Assembly (NCBI GenBank): GCA_016647705.1
Contig: CM028335.1
Span: forward strand, 9,376,905 to 9,440,904
Direction of reading: 5' to 3'
Length of the DNA stretch: 64,000 nucleotides
Origin: Eucommia ulmoides
Taxonomy: Eukaryota; Streptophyta; Magnoliopsida; Garryales; Eucommiaceae
This document shows positions 23,201 through 34,028 of this stretch, piece after piece (position 1 is the stretch's first letter; each line of letters opens with the position of its first letter). The translations under genes and the position numbers were made by a program. The notes beneath the pieces were generated by a model. That model saw only the letters and a list, made by a program, of their open reading frames with translations. It was not told where the DNA came from and ran no database searches.

Positions 23201-26200
23201 TGTGGCACAAACCCTATAATTTTCTTGTAAGAATGAATGGATTCAACAGCCCCATTTATAAGGATTGAACCCGACATGGTGCACCCAGTTATTTTCCCTG
23301 CCAGAGCAGAAAGAAATGTCGTTTTTCCAGCCCCCGATGGGCCCATCACAGCCGAAATTCGACCAGGCCTAATTTTCCCAGTCACACACCTCATCAGATG
23401 CTTGTTTTTCCCCTTCAACGTTATAGTTAAATCCTTGAAAGCAACCTCGATCATGGGCCGTGTCTTAACTTCAGTGTCAGTGGCCATCGAAATAACTCCC
23501 GAGAAAGTCAAATTCTTGTTATGCTGCTCCATAGCTTTCTCTTTCTCGAGCTGACCGTAAGCATACTTAAATATCTGGCTACGTGTATGCAACTGCTTAT
23601 GTTTGGGAACTTGCCTTTTCATGTTCTTATCCCCGATCTCCAAATTGAAGCCCTGATGATTATCAGGGTTATCATCAATCGAATGCAGCATCTTTGTGAG
23701 ATTACTCGGTTCTTTTATCTTTTCTTTTGGTTCAGGTTTAGGTATATTCGGAACCTTAAGCGGTTCTGTTTGTCTTGCACTTGTTTTCCTTGAAAATGTG
23801 CGTGATAACTGCTGTTGCAAGCCCACAGCCCGTTTCTTGGCAACTTCTTTGGCTGATTTCCATCTTTCTCTTGCCTGAGCAGTTTCACGCGCGTGTCTTG
23901 CTGCAGCTTCCCGGGACTTGGCCTGTCTCTCATTACGAGTTGAGAGGACTTGGTCCGAGCAATTATAGACAATTAACAATATAAAACTCAACGCAGCCTA
24001 CGAAGACAAAGCAAAAGAATGTCAGATTCTAAACAAAACGTCCTACTGAAATCTAGATAGCCTTTGGTGATGCTTTTCCAGGTATGTTTTATATCAAAAA
24101 AATGGGGGAAAAAATCCACTTAAAGTAGAAGTAAAAAAAATCAAAAATATATTTAATAGTGTAGAAAGAATATCTTGCTTTTATTCTCATATAATATCTT
24201 TTCGTTCAAAAGAATTTCATAGATGGTAGAGTTAATTTAAGTAAAGATAAGCAACAACTTACAAGGAAGAGTATCCCATATAGATGCATGTTTGGACTTG
24301 ATGTATTTGCTTCGCAAGAACTTAATTCGAAGCATGCTGCAAATGACAAATTAAATATAAATGCAAAACCATACATTTTTCCAGTTATTGAACAGAACAT
24401 AGCATTGAAACTATAAGATGCAACACGCATATCAATGACTTTCTACTAGGATCCCACATTGACTAAGTATAGGATTGGTTGGGGGGTTATAAGTTTCAAG
24501 GCACCCTCTCCTTGCAAGCTAGTTTTCAAGGGTGAGTTCTACCTAATGGGTTTGTAACCATTGGTTCGTACCAAGTATGGGCTTGGTTCGTATCAATTGG
24601 TATCAGAGCATGGTCCCAGAACCACGTCGTCGCCTACGTGGCAAGCTGACTAGTGTGCTGGGGTAAAGAGGCCGGAGGGGCAAAAAGGCCGACGTGGACA
24701 TCGGTTGTGGAAGCGTGGGGGTAATGTTAGGATCCCACATCAACTAAGTATGGGATTGGTTGGTGAGTTATAAGCTCCCTGGCACCCTCCCCTTGCAAGT
24801 CAGTTTTCAAGGGTGATTCTACCTAATGGATTTGTAACCATTGGTTCATACTTTGTACCGAGTATGGGTTTGGTTCGTATCAATAATGTTAGGATCCCAC
24901 ATCGACTGAGTATGGGATCGGTTGGTGGGTTATAAGCTCCTAGGCACCCTCTCCTTGCAAGCCGGTTTTCAAGGGTGAGTTCTACCTAGTGGGTTTGTAA
25001 CCATTGGTTCGTCCCAAGTATAGGCTTAGTTCGTATCACTTTCATGTATACTTTTTACTTTTCCCGATTTTATTAGGTAGTTTTTGGTAGTATGGAAAAT
25101 CAGATTTGGAATTGGAATTGGAATTAGGAAAGAACATGTAAAGATGCCTTGAAAGAGGAGGATTTCCGTAGGCTTTATATATAGCTCAAGATCAGGTAAT
25201 ACAAGCGATGTGGGATTGAACACGCCCCCTCACACGCAGCATAAACTTGACAAATCACTGCGAAGCGATATTGGGGGAGGAGCCCAACATTGATGTGGGA
25301 TTCAACAAATCCCAATTTCATAGCTTTGGTTCCACAATCCCAAACTCTACCCTAAGGTAACTACAACAGGAAATTAGTTCTACTGGTTTCCAAGTTTCAA
25401 AAGGCTACCTTTTTGAGATGTAGTGCCCATCCTACAGTAATGCCTGAAAAAAATTACAACAAAAATATAACATCAGTGAATGCAGATGCAGAGTAAAATG
25501 TAGTGATTTATTATCATTAAACTGTAGTGAGCCAAGATAATAAAATTAAAATCATTCAGCTGATATGCCCCTGCAAAATATGCTAAAATGTGTTGAGGGT
25601 TGTGAAAAGATGAGTTAACTGAGATTTTGAGATAAAAATCAATACCCACTACTGCAAGGTTTCATTATAGAAGTAGTAGGACAGTAAGATCCAGCTGAAC
25701 AGAAAATCTCAGGGGTACTCTGCTCGTCGGCCCATATATCAGCTCCACCACAAGTGTGATTTGGCTTTCCAGGAGGTAATTGGTATCGATATCTGCATAT
25801 TTTCTTCACAATATATGTATTAATGGATCACAATAATCATGAAAATCATAAGGCACTGTTTGATAACGTTTTTCCTTAAGTACTTTTATAATAAAAAAAT
25901 TAATTGAAAAAAATAAAAAATAAAAATAAAAAACATATATATATATAAAAACGTGTTTGGCAACGTAGAGACAATAACTTAGTGTTATTCATATAAACGA
26001 TTTCTTAATCCACAAAATTTTTGTATGGGGTTGAGGCAGAAGTCTTACTCCATGAATCTCTAAATATATAAACAACAAATAAATAAAAAACTATTTTGCT
26101 TTTCAACAAAAATACTTGTACTCTTTATTTTGTAAAAGGTACTATTTGAAACGCAAAACAACCGCCACTATTATTTTTAAGTGCTTTTTTCCATAAAAGG

Positions 26201-27410
26201 GAAAGTGCTTTAAAAAACGTTATCAAATGGTGCTTAAGTTTTATACTATATATGAATATCGAGTTACAACCAAGATATACTTACGGATCACAGATGCCTG
26301 TAGTTCTATTGAGCTTTGCAGTTGGGCAGTAAGCACCTAGAGGACAAGCTTTTAAAAAATATAAAAATAAATAAATAAATAAATAAAATAAAATAAAATT
26401 GAATCATTAATCGGATTCAGTTCAATAAATTTGAAATGTCTCATATTTTAAACCAGATGATCAATAACAGACACATAAGAAATGTCGACTTACGCATCAT
26501 GCAAGTCAAGCCCCGAGGACAGAAAAAACCGGCACAACAAGGTTTACAGCCTCGAGCTCTATCGGGCATGTCCTTCGCCTCCCTGAGGTTAACCTTCTGG
26601 TGCATACCGACATCACAAGCCCATCCCGGCTCACATCCAGGAACCCATGAACTCAGGTTACAATTCCTGTTGGGTTTTAAGAATTGAGCGTTTGTTGACA
26701 TCCTATCAAAGAAACTACTGAAGTAGAACTTCATCTCTGCTACTGTACATATTCTCTGCCCGATATCTGTAATTTTGTGAATTTTTAACCATTAAAAACG
26801 ACTTGTTAAACAAGTGAAATTTCAGATGAAACAACAGAAAATGCCTGAAGATTTTCAGAGCTTCTTCAATTAGCCTTTTAATGTCGTAAAATAGAGATTC
26901 ATTTGTTACGTTTTCTCCGTGATCTATATGGTTCATAGAACTTCGATCTAATGAATCGAAGAACAAGAACAATGAGTGAATAACTCCAAATAAATAGTTA
27001 TATATGGATAATGGCAAGTTAAAATACCGAGATTCTTCTTAGCACAGTCATCCACAAAGTCCAAATTACTTGAAAAATTGAATGCTCCATTTACATCGGC
27101 ATCTCTGGAAAGAATCAGAATTATAGGCAAATCGACGAAAAGGATTAAAGCAGCAAACTGTTTAAGTTTAAGCTGTGGGCATTACTCACACATTCTTAAT
27201 GCAAAAACCCAAACTCTGGGATATATCCTTCTGATACATGGTGGTGAGATTTCTAATCTGGCCATAGATAATCGCTCCATAGTAATCTTGCAGTGCAGGT
27301 TGCCCTTCCGCAAACCAAATGATCGAAGAAGACCGTGAGAGTCCCAGGACAAGGATAAGAATCAAAGACAGCCGCGAAACCCAACAGGCTTTGATCCTCG
27401 CCCGTCTCAT
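20218..27410 (-). CDS. ABCG24/28-like: ABCG-subfamily half-transporter (ABCG24/ABCG28 type), 14 exons, intact
   Basis: Exons, 5' to 3': 27410-27190, 27104-27028, 26766-26494, 26348-26285, 25792-25646, 25443-25409, 24336-24263, 23997-23138, 23040-22744, 22277-21819, 21461-21313, 21203-20914, 20819-20686, 20374-20218. All introns are GT-AG and all phases close, giving 3,237 nt and 1,078 aa, normal for this clade. An N-terminal hydrophobic signal/anchor (about 12-32) precedes a Cys-rich luminal domain (about 80-280) and a membrane segment near 290-310. Next come a basic linker and the nucleotide-binding domain: Walker [10 protein letters not shown] about 516-524, signature ISGGQ 623-627, Walker B LLILDE 643-648, H-loop His 680. 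Membrane helices follow from about 835. The family pumps lipophilic or small organic substrates out using ATP; Arabidopsis ABCG28 acts in pollen-tube growth. The substrate here is unknown. The ATG at 27410 was chosen because it opens directly into the anchor and no upstream ATG is in frame. Confidence 0.95.
20451..20643. mobile_element. MITE-like insertion in ABCG intron 13
   Basis: The ends CTGTTTGTTTAGCGTTTTTG and (inverted) GCGTTTGTTTAGTGTTCTTG form a terminal inverted repeat of about 25 bp with few mismatches. It is about 190 bp and non-coding. No clear target duplication is seen. Similar GTTCTCATATTTCTGTTT words are at 21735 and 57510. Confidence 0.5.
21594..21790. mobile_element. MITE-like insertion in ABCG intron 10
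   Basis: Inverted words (CCGTTCAAAG...TTTGTTTTGTG on the left, the inverse of CACAAAACAGAAACACTAAAAC on the right, given in parts) enclose about 190 bp rich in TGTTCTCA and CTGGGAGC motifs. It appears related to the insertion at 20451. The boundaries are approximate. Confidence 0.4.
22327..22700. mobile_element. Possible hAT-like MITE in ABCG intron 9
   Basis: The left edge GGCACCGTTTAATAAAC resembles the terminus of the clearer element at 25851 (GGCACTGTTTGATAACG). The interior has the same AAGTACTT and TTTAAGTA words. The right end is weak, so the call is tentative. Confidence 0.3.
24444..25038 (-). mobile_element. TRIM retroelement with three LTRs in ABCG intron 6
   Basis: Three direct repeats of about 152-158 bp (24444-24595, 24725-24882, 24887-25038) start (TGT)TAGGATCCCACATC and end GGTTCGTATCA (third copy GTTCGTATCA). 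After the first lies TGGTATCAGAGC (24598-24609), the standard initiator-tRNA-Met primer-binding site. Before the second lies a purine-rich tract (GTGGGGGTAA). The set is flanked by perfect CTTTC direct repeats (24439-24443, 25039-25043). The internal region is only about 129 bp with no coding capacity, as usual for TRIMs. The element itself reads on +, opposite to the gene. Confidence 0.9.
25180..25320. repeat. Small repeat remnant in ABCG intron 6
   Basis: Two copies of a GATGTGGGATT(C/G)AACA word (25209 and 25295) flank about 65 bp with CGCCCCCTCACACGC. Such words are common in small plant retroelement remnants. The family is not identified. Confidence 0.3.
25851..26235. mobile_element. hAT-like MITE in ABCG intron 4
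   Basis: The terminal inverted repeat AGGCACTGTTTGATAACGTT / AAGCACCATTTGATAACGTT (the latter inverted, ending at 26235) encloses about 385 bp of AT-rich, non-coding DNA, with further pairing of AAGTACTTTT/AAAGTGCTTT inside. The exact target duplication is unclear. It lies wholly within the intron and does not disturb splice sites. Confidence 0.6.
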
Positions 27411-28038
27411 TTCAATCACTGAAATCTATTCAGCATTCACATTCACATTCAAATGAAAATCCGAGTTATGGAAATTCGTTATCCCATAGGTAGTGATGAT
27501 TACCCATGGCATTGCACATAACCAGCTCGCTAACGAACGAACACAAACGACAAAAGAGAGAATTGGAATTAGCCGAGAGATGAGTGAAATCGACGCAGAG
27601 AATGAGCTGAAATTCAAACGAGATTTTACCGAATTAGATGGTTACGGTGGAGTTTCGGGATCCAGAGAAGCAGAAGCTTTGGGGGGAAATCGATTCCGGT
27701 CTTGTGAACAGAGGAGGAGGGTTCTAGGGTTTGGAGGGAGCTCCATGTTTTTTGGATGAAAAAATGGAGGGGAGAGAAGGAGGGCGAAATTGAAGGGGAC
27801 AGATGGGTATTGTCTCTCTTTGTCTGTGGCGCGCGCGTGTGGGTGAATTGTGCCTTCTTCGAATGATGGGTTCATCTCACTCGTCGTGTGAGTAAATTTT
27901 ACAAACACCTGGAGGGCGCGAAGGTCGTCCATTGCCCAACTGATTTAAACCGTAGCAGCCCCTCTTTCGTTACTGTTTCTGTTCTTTCATTCTTATCCTT
28001 ACTCTCAAAATTACAGAATCAGGTTTCGTAAATACTTT
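27411..28038 (-). promoter_or_regulatory. ABCG leader and proximal promoter, copy 1
   Basis: This stretch upstream of the ABCG start codon is GC-richer than the flanks and runs to the point where similarity with the second copy ends (28038 matching 57339). 27510-28038 is the duplicated part. Open frames in it are short and not conserved in frame between copies, consistent with untranslated/promoter DNA. Beyond 28038 comes about 100 bp and then the Mutator-like remnant, so little original upstream DNA remains attached to the gene. Confidence 0.6.
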
Positions 28039-28138
28039 GAGTTCTTTACCTAATAATTATGAAATAAAAACAAAATTTCAGAAAAATATAGAACAAAATC
28101 TTATTTACAGTGGGCACATAAAACGCATAGGAGAAATG

Positions 28139-29219
28139 GGTTTTGGTTAAAAATGCACAACCCTTATGTGTTTTTAGTCGGGGGAAAGAAAAAAACTTAA
28201 ATCGGAAGGACAGTTATACAAACACAAAAAACACAGGCGATTAACAAAAAAACGCAAATATCATTTGCGTTTTTTCCTTTCCCATGCACCTCTGCAAGTT
28301 CTGCAAAAAAGTGTGGAAGTGGGTGAAAAAACGGGTCAAAAACGCAACTATGATCTGCAAGTTTATTTCGATTTCGAAAATTTGTTCGCCGGTTCTCCTC
28401 CATCGTAGTTGACCGCCGGTCTTCTCTTCTCCTCCATTTCAATCTGCCGATGTATTTTTTTTTTTTTTCTTTTGAAATGTAATACATATGTGTATATATG
28501 TGTTGTGTGTATATATGTGTATATATTTATAATTTTACCATGTGTATATGCGTGTATATATGTGTGTTGTGTATATATGTGTGTGTGTGTGTTTTGTTTT
28601 TTGAAATGTAATACATATGTGTATATGTGTGTATATATGTGTTGTGTGTGTATATATTTATAATTTTACCGTGTGTATATGCATGTATATATGTGTGTTG
28701 TGTTGTGTATATATGTGTGTTTTTTGGTTTTTTGGTTTTTTTTTTTTGGTTTTTTGAAATATAAATCTAGGTTTGTGTTTGTGCTTGTGTTTAGGGTCTA
28801 AGATTTTTATTAATTAATTACATTAAATTTCGATTTTTATTTGTGTAGATCGGTTTTAGATGTCATTGTTATTATATTTCGATTTTAATTACAAATTTAT
28901 TTTTCGGTTTCAATTAGAAATTTTATTTTAGGTGTTTTCAATAAGTTAGTTACTTTCAACTTAAAGTTGTGTGTTTAAATAGTTAAATTTTGTAGTTGAA
29001 TTCAATTTTTTTTTAATGATAATGATAATAATATTGTCTTTATTTTGTTTTTATTTGTGATATTATTGTTGTTTGAAATGAATACCGTTATATTATATTC
29101 GTATTGAAGTGGTAGAATATTGGAAGGAATTGAATTTTGGGTGTCGTATAGTATGTCTGCGGCCAAATCGTTGGATGTTTGTCGGAGGATTACATTAAAC
29201 GAATTGATTGCGATGATAC
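28139..29219 (+). mobile_element. Mutator-like element, left part
   Basis: Near the right edge (about 29080-29219) the + strand translates to the N-terminal region typical of plant MuDR transposases: SGRILEG, then SYSMSAAKSLDVC, then RITLNELIAM. It is cut at 29219 by the Ogre/Tat-like element, and its continuation is at 55773. The left terminus is not certain. A change in sequence character at about 28139 and the palindromic AACGCAAATA/TATCATTTGCGTT near 28250 suggest it. The reading frame is decayed. Confidence 0.55.
28450..28740. repeat. Tandemly duplicated TG/TA-rich microsatellite block
   Basis: A unit of about 130 bp, beginning GAAATGTAATACATATGTG and containing (TG)n, TATATG runs and a shared TTTATAATTTTACC word, is present twice (28476-28602 and 28603-28740). 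The shared non-repetitive word shows a segment duplication, not just slippage. Confidence 0.8.
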
Positions 29220-31508
29220 TGTAGACACAACATTTTGACCATCCCACAAAAAAATAAAAATAATTATGCTTCATTTTATAGTTAAATTTGTTTAATTTAA
29301 TTTCGTTTTATTTCATTTGTTCCAAAAAAATTAAAAAAAATAAAGGAAAAAAAATGAAATTAAAAAAAAAAGGTGTGAAATTGAAATTAAAAAAATGGGA
29401 CTGAAATTGAAAGAATGAAAATATGAGGAGTAAGAGGAAAGAGAGAGAAAGTTTGGGGTCCAAACTGAGAAAGAGAAAAATCAGTGAGAGAGAGAAAGGG
29501 GCTAGGCCCCACCTGTGGTCAACTAAAAGAGAGAGAGAGAGAGTGAGGGGGGGAGAGAGAGAAAAAAAAAAAGGAGACAGAGGGCAAAGGAGGTGGACCC
29601 CAGCCTTTTGACCAACTCGAAAAAAAATAATGCAAACAGTGGCCGCCTTTCCCCTGCCACATGTCGCGACTTGGTGAGGCGGTGATGGGGCGCGTGTTTT
29701 ACAAGCGCCCTATGTCCAGAATATTCCCTTTCTCTCCATGTTACAATTTTATCATTTCTCAGTCTAATAATTTGGACTGGGTTTGGCGACCAGACCTAGT
29801 TTTAGGGTTTTCTAAAGTGTTTTTTCACGCCCGATCTTCTTCTATAAATAGGACCCTTCTCCTCCCACTTTATTCATTCAGGAATTGAGAGGAGTCACCT
29901 CCTTTAGAAGAGTGATTCTCAAAACCTTTTTGGGAAGCTGTCCGCATGAGAGAAAAGCCCGAGCGTCAAGATTCTTGGCCTAGAACAAGTATATTTTTAT
30001 TTTTTTTAGTTTATTTAAATATTTCGATAGTTTAAATTCTTGCAAATTTTATTTATTTATTGTCGTTCAATAACTCGATGAAAAACGTCAGGACGAGGTT
30101 CCCCATTCTTAATCTAAACCTTTAAGCGTTTAGACGAGAACACTCACTGTTTTTTATTTATTTTATTTCTGTATTTTTTTGTTTCGTTTACAAATAAAAA
30201 TAAAAAGAAAACGAAAAGTCATCCGATGATCTGATGAAAACGCTGGAACGGGTTTCCCTTAACCCCGAGCGTGAGGTGAATGATGTTTTATTATTTATGT
30301 TGTTGCATTTGATTTTTTTTATTTTTTTGCATTTTTTTTATTTTTTGTTTATTTTATTCCTCTTATCAAAACCCTAAGGAAAAAAAAAAAAAAAAGAGAG
30401 AGAGAGAGAGAGAAAATCAAAAAAGAATAAATAAAAAAAAAAAATTATTGGTAGAAATTAATCCTTACGAACCTTAAGTTAAATCTGACGATCTGATAAA
30501 TTGTGGAAGAGTTTTCCGTGGCCTCGTTTTCATTCCTTGACCCGAGTAGAATTTAGAAATGAATGGTTTTAAGAAATCTCTTCCCTCGATAAATTTTTCG
30601 TGAGATTTCGTTTTAAGTTTCGAAAAGATTAATTTCACCTAAATTGTTTCCGCGAAACCTCCCTTAATTCTCATATCCATAGAATTTGAGGGAATTTCAA
30701 ATCGAGATTTCTTTAAATTAATCAGACAAACTTAAAATAATTTTTTTTTTTTTTTGCATCCATCTAGCATATTTACTCGTTGCACTATTTAGATGGCATG
30801 TTCAGTACACTTTTACCACTTATATTTTTCATTCATTAAATTAAATCATTTATTTTTTTATTTAGTCACTTAAAAAAATAAAATAAAATCATTTAGATGT
30901 AGTTTTGCATTCATATTTTCAAATCTCATTTATCTATTTTTAGTTTGCCTATTTAAATTAAAAAAATCCCTTGGAAACATATATAAAACCCCATGGGGAT
31001 CATCCTTATCGAATTCTTAATATTCGATAAGAGGTTATACCGGGAGAACATTCCCAAAAATCTAAAAACTTGTCCTACCTTATTTGTGAAAAGTACCAAA
31101 AAGATTTTATAAGAAGAGAATGATTTCAAAATAAAATAAAATACTTGGACTAAACTAATTGGATTTAATTAGACATAAGATACTATTTTCGGATGGGCAT
31201 CTTGGGGTGCCTAACATATTTTCCGAGCGTAACCGACCCTCTAGCTTTTAAATGAATCTTTGGTTTGACCTTATTTTTTGAGGCAATTTGTTACTTAGGC
31301 CCTTTAAATTGTTTTTTCTAACAATTCGGTGACCTAACATACCATTTAAACCCAATGTTAGATGGTGACTCCTTATTTTTTAAAAAGCGGCCTAAGTATT
31401 TTTTTTTTTAAAAAAAAACCCAGCACTTTAAAAACCCCTCTCTTTCCTTAAGCTTATTATTTTTTATTTTTTATTTTTTTTTCCTTTTCAGAAAAACGAA
31501 GCGCATCA
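29220..31508 (+). repeat. 5' LTR of element E
   Basis: 2,289 bp. It has an A-rich and then GA-rich (GAGA)n stretch at about 29280-29590, a TATAAATA box at 29843-29850, and a run of T/A homopolymers downstream. Confidence 0.9.
29843..29850 (+). promoter_or_regulatory. TATA box of LTR E
   Basis: TATAAATAGGA(C/T)CC is present in both LTRs (also 54169-54176) at the same distance from the LTR start. Confidence 0.6.
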
Positions 31509-32059
31509 GCTGGTGACTCCATTGGGGACTGTTTGAGGGTCGAGCTTAATATGTCCAAATATTCCATGTCTGAATGTTATATTTTATTTTGTTATCTTTT
31601 CTTTCTATTTTTTGTAAATAAGTTGTGAAGTTTATTTCTTTTCTTTTCTTTCTTCTCTCTCGGGCTCTTATATTGTTATAAACCCTCCGACACAAGTCTA
31701 GTCGTCTTGTATCCATATTATCCCCTTGGGATTATATGATATAAGACGGGGGGTTTCATACTTGATGGATTGATGATATCTTAGGAAGTCTTAAAAACCA
31801 AACGAGTTCGAAGTTTCCAATACCGGTTAAGCTATGAAAGAATTTTCATAAATCATTATCTGTTTTGATCGATCGTTATTGGAATTGAAAACTTTGAACT
31901 CGGATGGGTTTTAAGACGACCTAAGACCCACGTGGACTAATAAAGGGGTTTGTTGTAAAAACAGGACGAGATAGAAAAATTGGACCCAGAAAAGCAATTC
32001 TGGTTACCTCCATCCGAAGTCCGGTCTTTACTCGTAGCCGGGCCCAGACTCACTCCAGG

Positions 32060-32350
32060 ATGACATCAGAAAGCAATCCCGAATCTCTCCATGCGGCCCA
32101 GATGGCTCGTACGCAGGAAACCATTGACGTGTTGAGGGAAAGAATCAACGAACTTAGCCGGCCTCAAGAGACGCCTGTTCCCCCGTCTAGTGGAACTCCC
32201 GTGACTGAATCACCAAATGGAAACCCTCTAAGTGCCAAGATGGAGAACTCCGTGCCAAATCCAAACCATGCTGGCCCGAACTTCGCGGGATCAGTCTATT
32301 GTGGACCCCAGATGGGCTATCATCCTTTCGCCTATGGAGCACCAGTATAC
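32060..32350 (+). pseudogene. Gag-region remnant of element E, left of insertion
   Basis: An open stretch opening with an ATG after the leader, rich in charged residues with a short coiled-coil-like segment (about residues 13-35) and then Pro/Asn/Gly-rich sequence. This position and composition match the start of Tat/Ogre gag. It is interrupted at 32350 by the insertion of element B. Confidence 0.55.
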
Positions 32351-34028
32351 TGATAGGTGTGAAAAACCTATCTATTTCCAATCCAAATTTGTTAGTTTTC
32401 AAATATATTTATATAGTATTTTATTATGTTTTAATTAGTTTTCATACTTTTTGTATAACTCAGGTCTATGAGGCAAAAAGATAGGAAACTGGAGCTAAAA
32501 CGTTGAGATCGAACCAAAGCGGTTCGAAGTTACGGTGGATAAATAAGCTCGGAGGCTAAAAGATAAAACAGGCCCACCGCTTAGGCGTCCAAACCACCGC
32601 ATAAGCGGTGAAGATGCATAGAAGAGCAAAATGTTACTGACGGACGACCGCTTGAGCGGAAATTCTACCGCTTAGACAGAAATCCAGCAGAGGACGAAAA
32701 AGGGCTACTGACAGGGCGGAAATCCAACAGAATATTCTCCAATCCACCGCCTACTTCACCGCTGAGGTGATCAGACTTAACCGACCTAACTCCGCCTAGG
32801 CGGATTTGCCCTGCACAGCCTTTAGATATTTTTAGATATTTTTAGGATATTTTTGCTATAAATATCCCCTCTCCTCCTCCTTGGCCAGTAGTTCTCTTCT
32901 CTCTCTTGCATTTTTTAGCCCCTTAGGTTATATTTAAGCCGAGGGTTAGGAATTTTAGGTGTGGAGCTCGCATCCCGAAGTAGAGAAGACGGCTAATCGA
33001 TCGTTGAGCATTCTTAGCGGTATATCTTCGGACGAGGCTAAGTTCTTCGATTATTTTTCCTTATTTCTTTATCTTAGGAGTATGTGAGCATATTTAGCTC
33101 GTTATTTCATTGTATATGCGGCTATGGCCTCGAGTTAAATATAGATTGTAGTAGGGATTAACCTATAATTTATAAATACGTTGTTTGGATGATTTCAGTG
33201 TTGCGCTTGTGATTGTTCTTCATAGTTTGATTGTATTTATCGTATTGTTTGTTTATTATGCTTGGATTGATAAATGGAGAATACGGGGTTTTGACAAACC
33301 CCAGATTCGGATTAAGGTAAACAAACGCCGCGATTCTATAACCCGGTCGGGGTTTTAATCGTGGACAATCGATGACGTTGGGCTAGACACACGCTACCTA
33401 GGGTCGTTAAGACATTGAGGAGGACTTCTTCGTTGGCTCGAAGTTGCGTTATATCTCTCGTCTTACACTCAGAAGAGGTGGCGATGAAGTTTTAGAACAG
33501 AGATTGTCGATAGGGTAAATACAACGCGACGATCCAATAACCCGGGAGGGAGTTGGACTGTGTGCAATCAATGACGCTGGACGAGACTCACGTGACTTAG
33601 GGTCGTTAAGACGTTGAGGGAGACTTCTTCGTTGACTCGAAGTCATGTATTCTCCCGTCTTACACTCGGAAGAGGTGGCGGTGGAGTTTACGTACCGAGG
33701 TTGTCAAATAGGTCAAACAACGTAAACGTGAGTAAATCAGAATCGAACACGTATTTGTAAACACGTTAATCCTTATGCAATTCTTCACCCTAAAACATAT
33801 TAACATAATAGTGTAATTAATTTAGGATATATTAGTATTAGTTTAATTAATTAAATACATTTGTTTTCGCCTAGATAAAGTTAGGTCACGACAAACGCGG
33901 TATTCGATAGTAATGACAACAATCCCTGTGGATACGATAACCCGATCTTAACGATCACACTATACTAAAACTTAGACCTCGTATACTTGCGAGTGTAAGT
34001 AGCGGCGTGTCATTTCTGCGCGCTACCA
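32351..34028 (+). repeat. 5' LTR of element B
   Basis: 1,678 bp, with CCGC(T/C)TAGGCG-type palindromes at about 32570-32820, a TATAAATA box at 32857-32864, and two tandem copies of the post-promoter block (about 33280-33500 and 33510-33720). Confidence 0.9.

Noticed and set aside
24598-24609. Possible tRNA-Met gene piece
   Set aside because: Only the 12-nt complement of the tRNA 3' end is present, as a primer-binding site between TRIM repeats. No cloverleaf can be formed.
28197-28487. 96-codon open frame on the - strand, Lys/Arg-rich
   Set aside because: It straddles AT-rich DNA near the presumed MULE end, with no domain signature and no support from the duplicate.
29423-29611. Arg/Glu-rich open frame on the + strand
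   Set aside because: It is a translation of the (GA)n tract in the LTR of element E.
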